Below, piece by piece: positions 7,951 through 15,939 of a stretch of 64,000 nt of DNA (positions are counted from its first letter, which is position 1; every line of letters starts with the position of its first letter). The DNA is taken from contig NZ_SNWR01000002.1 of the NCBI RefSeq assembly GCF_004362215.1, positions 806,001-870,000 on the forward strand, given 5' to 3'. Position numbers and translations under genes: made by a program. The notes below the pieces were generated by a model, which saw only the letters and a list, made by a program, of their open reading frames with translations, was not told the DNA's origin and made no database searches. Source of the DNA: Paractinoplanes brasiliensis (GTDB taxonomy: Bacteria; Actinomycetota; Actinomycetes; Mycobacteriales; Micromonosporaceae).

Positions 7951-8054
7951 GAGCGGGGCAGGGCGGACGCGGGGCAAGCGGGCGGCGAGCGGGTGATCCG
8001 CGGGCGAGCCGGGAGCAGACGGCCGCGGGTTGCGGGCCGGGAAGGGGAGTTCGG

Positions 8055-8489
8055 ATGAGAGGGCCGGGGCAGACGCTGTTCGGGTTCGTCCGGCACTGGT
8101 CGCGCAGACTGGAGACCGGGCCGCACGGCGCCGACCGTGAGCAGGGCCGTCTCGTGCTGGTCACCGAGGCTGTGCACGCTCTCGAACAGCGTGGACACGC
8201 CGCAACCGTGAACGCCGTCGCCGACGAGATCGGCATCGACCAGAGCGGCGCGTCACGGCTGATCCGCAGCGGAGTCGAGGCCGGCTGTCTCTCCACGAGC
8301 ACCAGCGCTGACGGACGGCGCCGGCCCACGACGGTCACCCCGGCCGGGCACGAGATGCTTGCGCGCGCGCATCAATGGCAGGAGCAGGTCTTCGACCGGC
8401 TCACCGAGGGCTGGCCGGAGCAGCGGCGACGCGACTTCCAGCTGGCCATGACCGAACTGATGGAACGCTCGGACGCCCCACCCGGGTGA
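8055..8489 (+). CDS. MarR-family transcriptional regulator
   Basis: A 144-residue winged-helix protein. VNAVADEIGIDQSGASRLIRSGVEAGCL (broken here as positions about 56-83) forms the recognition helix region and STSADGRRRPTTVTPAGHEML the wing and following helix, as in MarR proteins. The ATG at 8055 has GGGGAG about seven bases upstream. It lies downstream of the SnoaL-like gene, whose promoter carries a palindrome that this protein may bind. The ligand is unknown. Confidence 0.75.
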   Translation: MRGPGQTLFGFVRHWSRRLETGPHGADREQGRLVLVTEAVHALEQRGHAATVNAVADEIGIDQSGASRLIRSGVEAGCLSTSTSADGRRRPTTVTPAGHEMLARAHQWQEQVFDRLTEGWPEQRRRDFQLAMTELMERSDAPPG

Positions 8490-8635
8490 CCCACCACCAC
8501 GGCCGGAGCCCGCGCTATGGCCTTGCGCACCGCGGTGGCCGCGAGGTGCGGCGCGAACCTTCCGTGAAGGCGTACGGAAAAAGCGTGCGAGGGAAGAGCG
8601 TGCATCCACTGCGCCGATTGGACGATCATTGGGCC

Positions 8636-9997
8636 ATGCAGAGTTTCGACGTGGTGGTGGTGGGGGCGGGGCCCGGCGGTGAGGTCGCTGCGGGACGGCT
8701 GGCCGAGGCGGGTCTCAGCGTGGCGATCGTGGAGGCGGACCATGTCGGCGGGGAATGTTCGTTCTACGCGTGCATCCCGTCGAAGGCGCTTCTGCGGCCC
8801 GGGGAACTGCTCGAGGAGGCCCGGCACGTGCCCGGGGCGGCCGAGGCGGTGACGGGTTCGCTCGACGTGGCCGCGGTGCTGCGCCGGCGTGACGAGCTGA
8901 TCAACAACGAGGACGACAGCGCGCAGGTGCCGTGGCTGCTCGACCGGGGGATCACGCTGGTGCGCGGCTGGGGGCGGCTGACCGGGCCGAGACAGGTCAC
9001 CGTCGGTGACGACGTTCTGGAGGCGCGGCGGGCGGTCATCCTGGCCGGCGGCACCCGGGCCACCGTCCCCGACATCGAAGGGCTGGCCGACGCGAACCCG
9101 TGGACCAACCGTGAGGCGACCACGGCCAAGCAGATCCCGGAGTCGCTGGTCATCGTGGGCGCGGGCGTGGTCGGCTCCGAGATGGCGCAGGCGTACGTGT
9201 CGCTGGGCGCGCGGGTCACGCTGGTCGCCGGGCGGGGGTTGCTGCCGCGGGAGGAGGACTTCGCCGGGGAGCAGGTCGCGGCCCGGCTGACCGAGCAGGG
9301 CGTCGACGTGCGTACCGGCCATCGCCCCACCTCGGTGCGGCGCGACGCGGAGGGGGTGACGGTGACCCTGGGTGACGGCAGCACGGTGAGCGCCGACGAG
9401 ATCCTGGTCGCCGCGGGGCGTACGCCGCAATCGGTTGATCTGGGTCTGGAGGCCGTGGGCGTCAAGGCGGACGGCTATGTCGAGGTCGACCAGCACATGC
9501 GCGTTCCCGGGCAGGACTGGCTGTATGTGATCGGCGACCTCAACGGGCGTGCCCTGTTCACGCACATGGCCAAATATCAGGCGGCCGTCGCGGCGGGGGA
9601 GATCCTGGGCAAGCCGATCGCCGCCGACCACCTCGCCGACGGCCCCGGCGCGCCCCGCGTCATCTTCACGTCCCCGCAGGTCGCCGCGGTCGGCTACACC
9701 ACCGCGGGCGCCCGCTCGGCCGGCCTGAACGTGCGGGTGATCGACGTCCCCACCGACGGCAACGCGGGCGGCTCCTACTCCGGCGGCACGGTCGGCACGG
9801 CACGCTTCCTGGTCGACGAGGACCGCGGCGTGCTCGTCGGCGCCACCATCACCGGCACCCAGGTCGCCGATTTCCTGCAGGCCGCGACCATCGCCATCGT
9901 CGGCGAGATCCCCGTGACCCGCCTGCGCCACGCCGTCCCGTCGTTCCCGACCCGCTCCGAGATCTGGCTGTACCTTTTCAACAACCTCGGAATTTAG
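8636..9997 (+). CDS. FAD-dependent pyridine nucleotide-disulfide oxidoreductase (dihydrolipoamide dehydrogenase-like)
   Basis: A 453-residue flavoprotein with an N-terminal FAD motif (VVVGAGPGGEVAAGRL), the redox-active disulfide GGECSFYACIPSK (C-x4-C), a second Rossmann motif (VIVGAGVVGSEMAQ) for NAD(P)H and a C-terminal dimerisation domain. The dehydrogenase signature HxHPTxSE is not intact: the end reads RHAVPSFPTRSE, so the usual catalytic His is replaced. It is therefore probably not the E3 subunit of a 2-oxoacid dehydrogenase complex but a related NAD(P)H-dependent reductase. No lipoyl-enzyme gene lies nearby. The ATG at 8636 starts the FAD motif at the normal distance. Confidence 0.85.
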   Translation: MQSFDVVVVGAGPGGEVAAGRLAEAGLSVAIVEADHVGGECSFYACIPSKALLRPGELLEEARHVPGAAEAVTGSLDVAAVLRRRDELINNEDDSAQVPWLLDRGITLVRGWGRLTGPRQVTVGDDVLEARRAVILAGGTRATVPDIEGLADANPWTNREATTAKQIPESLVIVGAGVVGSEMAQAYVSLGARVTLVAGRGLLPREEDFAGEQVAARLTEQGVDVRTGHRPTSVRRDAEGVTVTLGDGSTVSADEILVAAGRTPQSVDLGLEAVGVKADGYVEVDQHMRVPGQDWLYVIGDLNGRALFTHMAKYQAAVAAGEILGKPIAADHLADGPGAPRVIFTSPQVAAVGYTTAGARSAGLNVRVIDVPTDGNAGGSYSGGTVGTARFLVDEDRGVLVGATITGTQVADFLQAATIAIVGEIPVTRLRHAVPSFPTRSEIWLYLFNNLGI

Positions 9998-10066
9998 CCG
10001 TACGCCACGTCGGCTCGGCCAACCGCACCGGGCCGGAACCCGCTGCTCCTCGCGGCCTGCGTCGAA

Positions 10067-10097
10067 CCACGGGCCGTTGCGCGGGCTCCGGCCGTGG
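10067..10097. terminator. Hairpin between convergent genes
   Basis: CCACGGGCCG and CGGCCGTGG pair with one bulged base around a 12-base loop, in the 111-base gap between the oxidoreductase and the DUF3152 gene. It could terminate both. Confidence 0.35.
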
Positions 10098-10108
10098 TGC
10101 ATGGTTGA

Positions 10109-10855
10109 CTACTGCCCGGACGGTCCACGATAGAGCTCGCCGTCCGGGTAGGGCCACGGGTTCGGTTTGCACCCGTGCAGACCGAGCGTCTGCTGCAGCA
10201 TCACCGGCCCCAGCCTGCCCTTGCCCGGGCACAGGTTGTGACCGTGGCCGAGCCGGTGCCCCACCTCGTGGTTGACCATGTACTGCCGGTAGGCCCGCAG
10301 GTTGTTCCGGTAACCCGGCACGCCGCCCGCCCACCGCGCCACGTTCAGCACCACTTTGGCCCCGTTCCGGCACGACGTGTAGCCGTCCGACCCGTCCCCG
10401 CACAGCTCACCCCGCGTGCCCGGGGTGGCCAGGTAGAGCGTGAAGTCCGACTTCTGCCCCGGCCCGACCCGGCGGAACCGCCACTGCCCGCCGCCGGTCC
10501 ACCCACGCGGGTCGGCCAGGGTCGCGCCCGCCGCCGCCGCGAACCCGGCCACCGAGACACCCCGGATGTCCCGCTCGACGACCACGCGGTAACGCATCAA
10601 CCGCCCTTTGGCGCCGGCCGTCTCGTTCCCGGCCGCCGCCACGACCCAGCGCCCCGACCCGTCCTGCGGAAAACTGATCCGGACCGGCTCTCGCGCGGCT
10701 GCAGTTGTCGTGCTCGTGCTGGTGCTCTGCGCGGTGCTGGGCGACCTCGGACTCTGGGCGGAGCCGGGCGGCGGGGTGGCCGCGGTCGTGCCGCACCCGC
10801 CCACCACACCAACCGCGACAACGGCCGCCACCCGCCTGTACAAACGCAACGTCAT
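10109..10855 (-). CDS. DUF3152 lipoprotein, predicted zinc metallopeptidase
   Basis: A 248-residue exported lipoprotein: basic N-terminus, hydrophobic core and lipobox VGGC at about residues 18-21, then a Ser/Thr linker. The C-terminal domain matches the actinobacterial DUF3152 family and contains NHEVGHRLGHGH, which is the full HExxHxxGxxH zinc-binding motif of metzincin-type peptidases, plus four further cysteines. It is likely anchored outside the membrane and may cut cell-surface proteins, but proteolysis by this family is inferred from the motif. The ATG at 10855 has a GGAGGG ribosome site. It converges on the flavin oxidoreductase gene. Confidence 0.8.
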   Translation of the reverse strand: MTLRLYRRVAAVVAVGVVGGCGTTAATPPPGSAQSPRSPSTAQSTSTSTTTAAAREPVRISFPQDGSGRWVVAAAGNETAGAKGRLMRYRVVVERDIRGVSVAGFAAAAGATLADPRGWTGGGQWRFRRVGPGQKSDFTLYLATPGTRGELCGDGSDGYTSCRNGAKVVLNVARWAGGVPGYRNNLRAYRQYMVNHEVGHRLGHGHNLCPGKGRLGPVMLQQTLGLHGCKPNPWPYPDGELYRGPSGQ

Positions 10856-11295
10856 GCCATCCCTCCGATCGACATGACGTGCCCGGCACCGAGCCCACGT
10901 TGCTTCCTGCCAGATTCCTCACACGCGCCCAGCCCCGGCGGACGCCCTTTGTGCCCACCGCGCTTCTTCCCGTGGGGCGCCGCTCCGGGCCGGCTTCGTG
11001 GGACTGTGCCAGAGGAGATCTCGGTACGGACCCGGCTCCGTCTGCGACGCGGGAACCGAGCGCTATCTGCGAGGGCCGGCGGCGGACGAACGGCGTGACG
11101 TCACTTACCACGGTCCGTCTCGGGTGGGAGACCTGTTTTTCAGCTGGTTCGACCAGAACCAGCATCCGTCTGTGCGCGCCACGTGCACAGTCATCCGGGA
11201 ACCGGCCGGTGTGCGGACGAACGTGAAGAACGCGGCCACGTGGTCAGGTCGCGCGCGGCGCCGGTGGCGTAGGACCGTGGGGAACGAGGCGTCGG
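10856..11295. other. Gene-free stretch
   Basis: About 440 bases between the start of the DUF3152 gene and the end of the ABC-F gene. Open frames exist on both strands but have no ribosome sites or recognisable content. I see no repeat or RNA. Confidence 0.4.
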
Positions 11296-11326
11296 ACTCT
11301 GCCGGCCGCTCGACGGCCGGCAGAGT
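11296..11326 (-). terminator. Strong terminator hairpin after the ABC-F gene
   Basis: A perfect 13-base inverted repeat (ACTCTGCCGGCCG and its complement) around the loop CTCGA, 22 bases beyond the stop of the ABC-F gene. It is the cleanest terminator in the window. Confidence 0.75.
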
Positions 11327-11348
11327 GCGCTCCCCGGGGTGCGAACGG

Positions 11349-12818
11349 CTACCCCAGCCGCAGGTGGGTCCAGCTCGACAGGTCCGCGAGCATCCGGCGG
11401 TCGTGGGTGGCGATCACCACCGCGGCCGGGGCTGTCGTGAGGGCCGCGGTCAGCTCGTCGACCAGGGTGGCCGAGAGGTGGTTGGTGGGCTCGTCGAGGA
11501 TCAGGACGTCGGGCCTGGCGGCCAGCACCTCCTCCAGCCGCCGGCGGCGGTGCTCGCCCGGCGACATGCGGGCGGCCTCGGTGAAGAACTCCTGCGCGAG
11601 GTAGCCGACGGTTGCCCCGGACAGCCGCCGCACCGAGCCGGTGGCGGGGGTGAGCACGCCGGCCAGGACTGCCAGCAACGTGGACTTGCCGGCGCCGTTC
11701 GGGCCGGTCACCAGCAGGCGGCCACCACCGGTCAGGCGTACGGTGGCCGCCGTGTCCAGACGGCCGGTCACGGTCACGCCGGCCGCGTCCAGCAACGGCG
11801 TGCCGGGGCGGGTGTCGCCGGGTGGCAGACGCAACGGCCGTGGCGGCCGGGGCAGCGTGATCCGGTGGGAGTCGAGGGCTTCCTGCCGGCGTTTGAGGGC
11901 CTGCACGACGCCCGGCGCCCGGCTTTGCCGCTTGTGTTTGCCGGTGCCCTTGTCGGGGCGCCAGCCTGTGCTCAGCCGGCCGCGGGCCTCCTCGACCGCC
12001 CCGGCCAGGCGCTGATGCTCGGCCACCTGGGCGTCGTACTCCTGCTGCCACTGTTCCCGCTCGCGGCGGCGGCTTTCCTGCCAGCTGCCGTAGCCGCCCG
12101 CGTACAGCCGTGGACGCCCGTCGGGGGTGGCGTCGAGGTCGAGGAACTCCCGGGCGACGTCGCGCAGCAACGCCCGGTCGTGGGTCACGACGAGGACGCC
12201 GCCGGGGTGTTGCCGCAGCCGGTCGGTGAGGAAGGCGAGCCCGCCCGCGTCGAGGTGGTTGGTCGGTTCGTCCAGCATCAGCAGGTCGTGGCGCCCGCCG
12301 AGCACACAGGCCAGCCGTACGCGGTAACTCTGGCCCACCGACAGCGTGTCCAGCCGCCGTTCCCGGTCGGTGCATGCGTTCAGCGCCTCCAGGGCCACGT
12401 CGACGCGGCGCTCGGCGTCCCAGGCGTCGAGCCGGGTGGCCTCTTCCAAGGCTTCCCCGTACGCGTCGGGGTCGGACTCGATGGCCGGCAGCGCCGCGTC
12501 GAGCGCCTCCAGGGCCCGCAGCGACGGCTCGACGGCCTGGGCGACGAGCGTGCCGACCGTCTGCCCGTCGCCGGTGTGCAGGGCCTGCTCGGCCACGCCG
12601 ATGGAGCCGGAACGCCGTACGGTGCCGTGGTCGGGTTCGGCCAGGCCGGCCAGCACCCGCAGCAGGGTCGTCTTGCCGCTGCCGTTCGGCCCGACCACCG
12701 CCAGGCGGGAACGGGCCGACACGGTGACGTCGACGCGGTCGAGGACGACACGGTCGCCGCGCACCACGGTGACGGACTCAGCGCGTACGTGGGAGAGGGT
12801 TTTTTCTGCAAGGGTCAC
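11349..12818 (-). CDS. ABC-F family ATPase, ribosome-associated / antibiotic-resistance type
   Basis: A 489-residue cytosolic protein with two ABC ATPase domains and no membrane domain. Domain 1 has Walker A GPNGSGKTT, signature LSVGQ and Walker B LLMLDEPTNHLD. Domain 2 has GPNGAGKST, signature MSPGE and LILDEPTNHLS. An Arg/Glu/Gln-rich interdomain linker (about residues 235-300) is the part that enters the ribosome in this family. ABC-F proteins either regulate translation or dislodge antibiotics such as macrolides and lincosamides from the ribosome. The short length and TlrC-like layout favour resistance, but this is a judgement by eye. GTG start; followed by a strong terminator. Confidence 0.85.
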   Translation of the reverse strand: MTLAEKTLSHVRAESVTVVRGDRVVLDRVDVTVSARSRLAVVGPNGSGKTTLLRVLAGLAEPDHGTVRRSGSIGVAEQALHTGDGQTVGTLVAQAVEPSLRALEALDAALPAIESDPDAYGEALEEATRLDAWDAERRVDVALEALNACTDRERRLDTLSVGQSYRVRLACVLGGRHDLLMLDEPTNHLDAGGLAFLTDRLRQHPGGVLVVTHDRALLRDVAREFLDLDATPDGRPRLYAGGYGSWQESRRREREQWQQEYDAQVAEHQRLAGAVEEARGRLSTGWRPDKGTGKHKRQSRAPGVVQALKRRQEALDSHRITLPRPPRPLRLPPGDTRPGTPLLDAAGVTVTGRLDTAATVRLTGGGRLLVTGPNGAGKSTLLAVLAGVLTPATGSVRRLSGATVGYLAQEFFTEAARMSPGEHRRRRLEEVLAARPDVLILDEPTNHLSATLVDELTAALTTAPAAVVIATHDRRMLADLSSWTHLRLG

Positions 12819-12969
12819 GGGTCTGCTCTCGGCTCGTCTGGGAGCCGGGCAGCGTCGGATGCGCCGCCCGGCAGGAACGCCAGGACGGCGGTGCAGAAGC
12901 CTGGGAAAAATGAGCTGCAGCCGCCGTCAGCGGCCGGAACGCAACCTCATCGAGGCGACACCGGTGAAC

Positions 12970-14598
12970 ATGCGGGCCAGAATAGCCGACGTGCAACGGT
13001 CCCGCTTCCGATTAATGCCGCCCATGCTCGCCCTGGTCGCGGTCGTCGCGGGCGGGGTGATGCTCGCCCGTTTCCCCGCCGCCGAGCGTGTGGTGGTCGA
13101 CGGGGTGCCGCTCGACGTGATGCGCCCGGCCGGTGCCACGCCGGGGCCGGGCGTGGTGGTGGCGCACGGGTTCGCGGGGTCGGCCCGGTTGATGCGGCAG
13201 TTCGGCGACACACTGGTCACGCGCGGGTACACGGTGGTGCTGCCCGATCTCGACGGGCACGGCGCGAGCACCCGCGACCCGGTCGACCTGCAGCACGACC
13301 TCGACGTGGCGGTGACCCATCTCAGCGGGCTGCCGAGCGTCGACCCGGCCCGGACAGCGTTGGTGGGGCACTCGATGGGGGCGGCCGCGGTGACGACGTA
13401 CGCCGCCACGCACCCCTCGATCGCGGCGACCGTGGCCATCTCGCTGCCCGGCTCGAACGCGGTGACTCCGTCCCGGCCCTCCCGCCTGCTGATGCTGGTG
13501 GGCCAGCTGGAGTTCCCCGGTTTTCACCAGACGGTCGAGCGGGCGCTCGCGGGCGCGGGCAGCGACCGGCAAGCGGCGACCGTCCCCGGCGTCGAGCACA
13601 TTTCCATCCTGTACGCGGCCCGGACGCACCGCCTGACCGCAGACTGGCTCGACACCACGTTCGGGCGTACGCCGTCAACGCCCGGCCTGCCGTCCCCGCT
13701 GCGCCGGCTCGCGTCGTCGGGTGTCCTGCTGCTGGGCCTGCTCCTGGGTTTCGTCCCGATCACCCGGGCGCTCCTCGGTCGTCCGTCCACTGTGGCCGGG
13801 CGTGTGGTTTCCGTCCCGCGGAATGCCGCTGCCGGGGTCGATCCGCCGTCTGATTCCACGCGGAGGGCCGCTGTCGGAGCCGATCCGCTTGCCGGTCCCG
13901 CGCGGACGGCCGCTGTTGCGCCTGGCCCGTCGGCGTCCCCGCCGCGGCCTGGCGCTGTCATGGCTGAACCGGCAGCCGAGCTCGGGCGGGCTGCCGCTGT
14001 TGTGCTCGAGCTCGCGCCCATCGCTGCCGTTGCGGCGGGCGGGGCGGTGGTGGCCGCGGTCGTCGCGCCGTTCCTGCCGACCGCGCGCCTCGAGCTGGGC
14101 GGTTACGCGGCCGGCTTCACCGCCGTGATGGGCCTGGCGATCCTCGCGTACCTGCGCCGCTTCCCATCCCCTCCCGGTGGCCTGCGCTCGTTGCTCGGGG
14201 CGTTGCTGCTCATCCCGTACGCGGCGGCCACGATCGCCGTCCCGCTGCACCTCGGCTTCACCCACGCCGTCCCCGCCGGGCAGCGCTGGTGGCTGCTCCT
14301 GCTCGTGTGGCTGGGTTTCGCCGTGCTCGCCTACGCCACCGGACGGCTGGCGGGCACCTTCCGCGCCGACCTGCTCGTCGCGGCGATCACGGTGTGCGCC
14401 CTGACCGCCGCGTCCGTGGCCGGCCTGGCGTCCGGGTTCCTCGTGCTGGTGGTGCCGCTGCTGGCCGCCCTGATGGTGATCCAGGCGGGGCTGTCCGCGG
14501 CGCTGCGGGCCGTGGCCGCGCCGCCGTGGCTGAGCGCGTTGACCGGCTCGGTCCTGGTCGCCTGGCCGATCGCCACCACCCTGCCAACCGCCGTCTGA
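12970..14598 (+). CDS. Alpha/beta hydrolase fused to a multi-pass membrane domain
   Basis: A 542-residue protein. One N-terminal membrane span (about residues 17-33) is followed by an extracytoplasmic or peripheral alpha/beta hydrolase domain (VVVAHGFAGSARLM oxyanion region, GHSMGAAA nucleophile, VEHISILYA late histidine). A linker (about 284-344) made of a 14-residue tandem repeat follows, then six or so membrane spans to the end. The substrate is unknown; coupling of a lipase/esterase domain to a membrane domain suggests a lipid or envelope substrate. I use ATG 12970 with GAGGCGA upstream; GTG 12964 and GTG 12991 are alternatives. Confidence 0.7.
   Translation: MRARIADVQRSRFRLMPPMLALVAVVAGGVMLARFPAAERVVVDGVPLDVMRPAGATPGPGVVVAHGFAGSARLMRQFGDTLVTRGYTVVLPDLDGHGASTRDPVDLQHDLDVAVTHLSGLPSVDPARTALVGHSMGAAAVTTYAATHPSIAATVAISLPGSNAVTPSRPSRLLMLVGQLEFPGFHQTVERALAGAGSDRQAATVPGVEHISILYAARTHRLTADWLDTTFGRTPSTPGLPSPLRRLASSGVLLLGLLLGFVPITRALLGRPSTVAGRVVSVPRNAAAGVDPPSDSTRRAAVGADPLAGPARTAAVAPGPSASPPRPGAVMAEPAAELGRAAAVVLELAPIAAVAAGGAVVAAVVAPFLPTARLELGGYAAGFTAVMGLAILAYLRRFPSPPGGLRSLLGALLLIPYAAATIAVPLHLGFTHAVPAGQRWWLLLLVWLGFAVLAYATGRLAGTFRADLLVAAITVCALTAASVAGLASGFLVLVVPLLAALMVIQAGLSAALRAVAAPPWLSALTGSVLVAWPIATTLPTAV
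13819..14001. repeat. In-frame 42-base tandem repeat in the hydrolase gene
   Basis: Four units and part of a fifth, each 42 bases (14 residues), at 13819, 13861, 13903, 13945 and 13987. Each encoded unit starts with Arg, then x-A-A-[AV], and has Pro near position nine. The copies are diverged but the phase is exact. Confidence 0.7.
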
Positions 14599-14975
14599 GC
14601 GAGCGGGGAGTGCTGCCTCAACCGCCGTGGGGCGGGCACCGTCCTTTACGTGCGGGAGTGCCGCCTGGGCGGACGGCGGGCGGGAAGGGTCATCCACGTC
14701 CGCGTGGAGGGTGCGCGGCAGGGGTCATTCCACGTGCTGGCCTGCCGTCGGGCGGACGGTGCGGCGCGGCCGTTATGGGCCGGTGCGGGCGCGGCGGTTC
14801 CGCGTGCGCGCGGTGTTGTTGGGTGGGTGGTGCGGGCGTGGCCCACGTCGAGGTCCGGCTGACCAGTCATGACGTGCGGGGCGTGACCATCCGCGACGTT
14901 CAGCCGGCCCGCGCCGTCACCGCTCTGGCTGGCGACGCGAGCGGTGGCAGAACCGCGACGGCGGACAACCGTGTG
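14599..14975. other. Gene-free stretch between convergent genes
   Basis: About 375 bases between the hydrolase end and the acetyltransferase end. The available frames are short, basic and without ribosome sites. I find no clear hairpin or repeat. Confidence 0.4.
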
Positions 14976-15584
14976 TCAGGAGGCCCGGGGCAGGGACCAG
15001 CCGGCTCGGGCCGTGAAGCCGAGCCGCTCGAAGAACGGCACTGTCTCGTCGCTCGCGTGCAGGTAGGCCGTGTGCGCGCCGGCCAGTGTGCCCCGCCGCA
15101 GGATCGTCTCGGTCAGCACCCGCGCGTACCCCTGGCGCCGGAACGCCGGGAGCGTGCCGACGTTGGCTACCCCCAGGTGCCCGTCGGTGAGCAGGCCCAC
15201 CCCGACCGACACGGCCGTCCCGTTGCGGGTCTCGGCCACGTACGCGCCGATCAGCGGGTTGGCCAGGACCTCGGCCGTGTAGACGCCGGCGACCGACTCG
15301 GGTGTCACCCCGAACGTGCCGGCGACGAGGACGGCGAACGTGTCGTACTCGTCGCTGGCCAGGCGGCGCACGAGGGCCAGGTCTGCCGGGACCGAGCCGG
15401 TCGAGCGGCGGCCTGCCGTCGGGGTGACCATGAGGATCGGCTGCTCGGTGCAGCCCAGCCCGGTGGCCTCGGATCTGGCACGCGGCCGGCTGCGCAGGTG
15501 GGAGCGGCGGCGGGAGGTGGCGAGCATTCTGACGGCGGCCCGGAACGCGCGGGTCGACGAATCGGTGGTACGGGTGACGTGCAT
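14976..15584 (-). CDS. GNAT-family N-acetyltransferase
   Basis: A 202-residue protein. Residues about 70-200 form a GNAT fold, with the acetyl-CoA binding segment NVGTLPAFRRQGYARVLTE and the C-terminal HASDETVPFFERLGF typical of the family. The first 45 residues are very Arg/Ser-rich and unlike the family, so translation may start later. The in-frame methionine inside LILMVTPTA-like sequence near residue 53 is an alternative. ATG 15584 has GAGAG upstream. Substrate unknown. Confidence 0.7.
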   Translation of the reverse strand: MHVTRTTDSSTRAFRAAVRMLATSRRRSHLRSRPRARSEATGLGCTEQPILMVTPTAGRRSTGSVPADLALVRRLASDEYDTFAVLVAGTFGVTPESVAGVYTAEVLANPLIGAYVAETRNGTAVSVGVGLLTDGHLGVANVGTLPAFRRQGYARVLTETILRRGTLAGAHTAYLHASDETVPFFERLGFTARAGWSLPRAS

Positions 15585-15939
15585 GGGGGCTCTCAGGTGT
15601 ACTTGAAACGTCTTACCTCTGGGGAGGTTATCTCGCGTCCGGCATTCTGCCCCGCCCGTGTTGCCGCCACTTTGCGTAACCGCGTGACGATCGCCACCGA
15701 TGCGATTCGTCCCGCGCAGCGTGTCAACGCGCCGGCGACCCTCATCTTCACCGCTCGGCTGCCGCACCTGGTCGGCATGCCGTGGCCGGGCGGCCGAGCC
15801 GGGCTTGTCGAGGGCCACGTGGCCGAGCGTCGCACACCGCGTCCGGATCGACGTGCCTAACTCCTTCGGGTAGGCGACAAAACGCGCGCCAGCGGCGAGT
15901 GTGGAGGGTGACCCGTCCGCTACCCCGAGTGAGGTATTG
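15585..15939. other. Gene-free stretch between divergent genes
   Basis: About 355 bases between the acetyltransferase and the ABC exporter. It must hold both promoters, but I cannot pick a convincing -10/-35 pair. Several short inverted repeats are present, none striking. Confidence 0.35.

Noticed and set aside
10998..13853. 951-codon plus-strand open frame across the ABC-F gene
   Set aside because: It lies antisense to a convincing ABC-F gene and reads Arg/Gly/Pro-rich low-complexity sequence.
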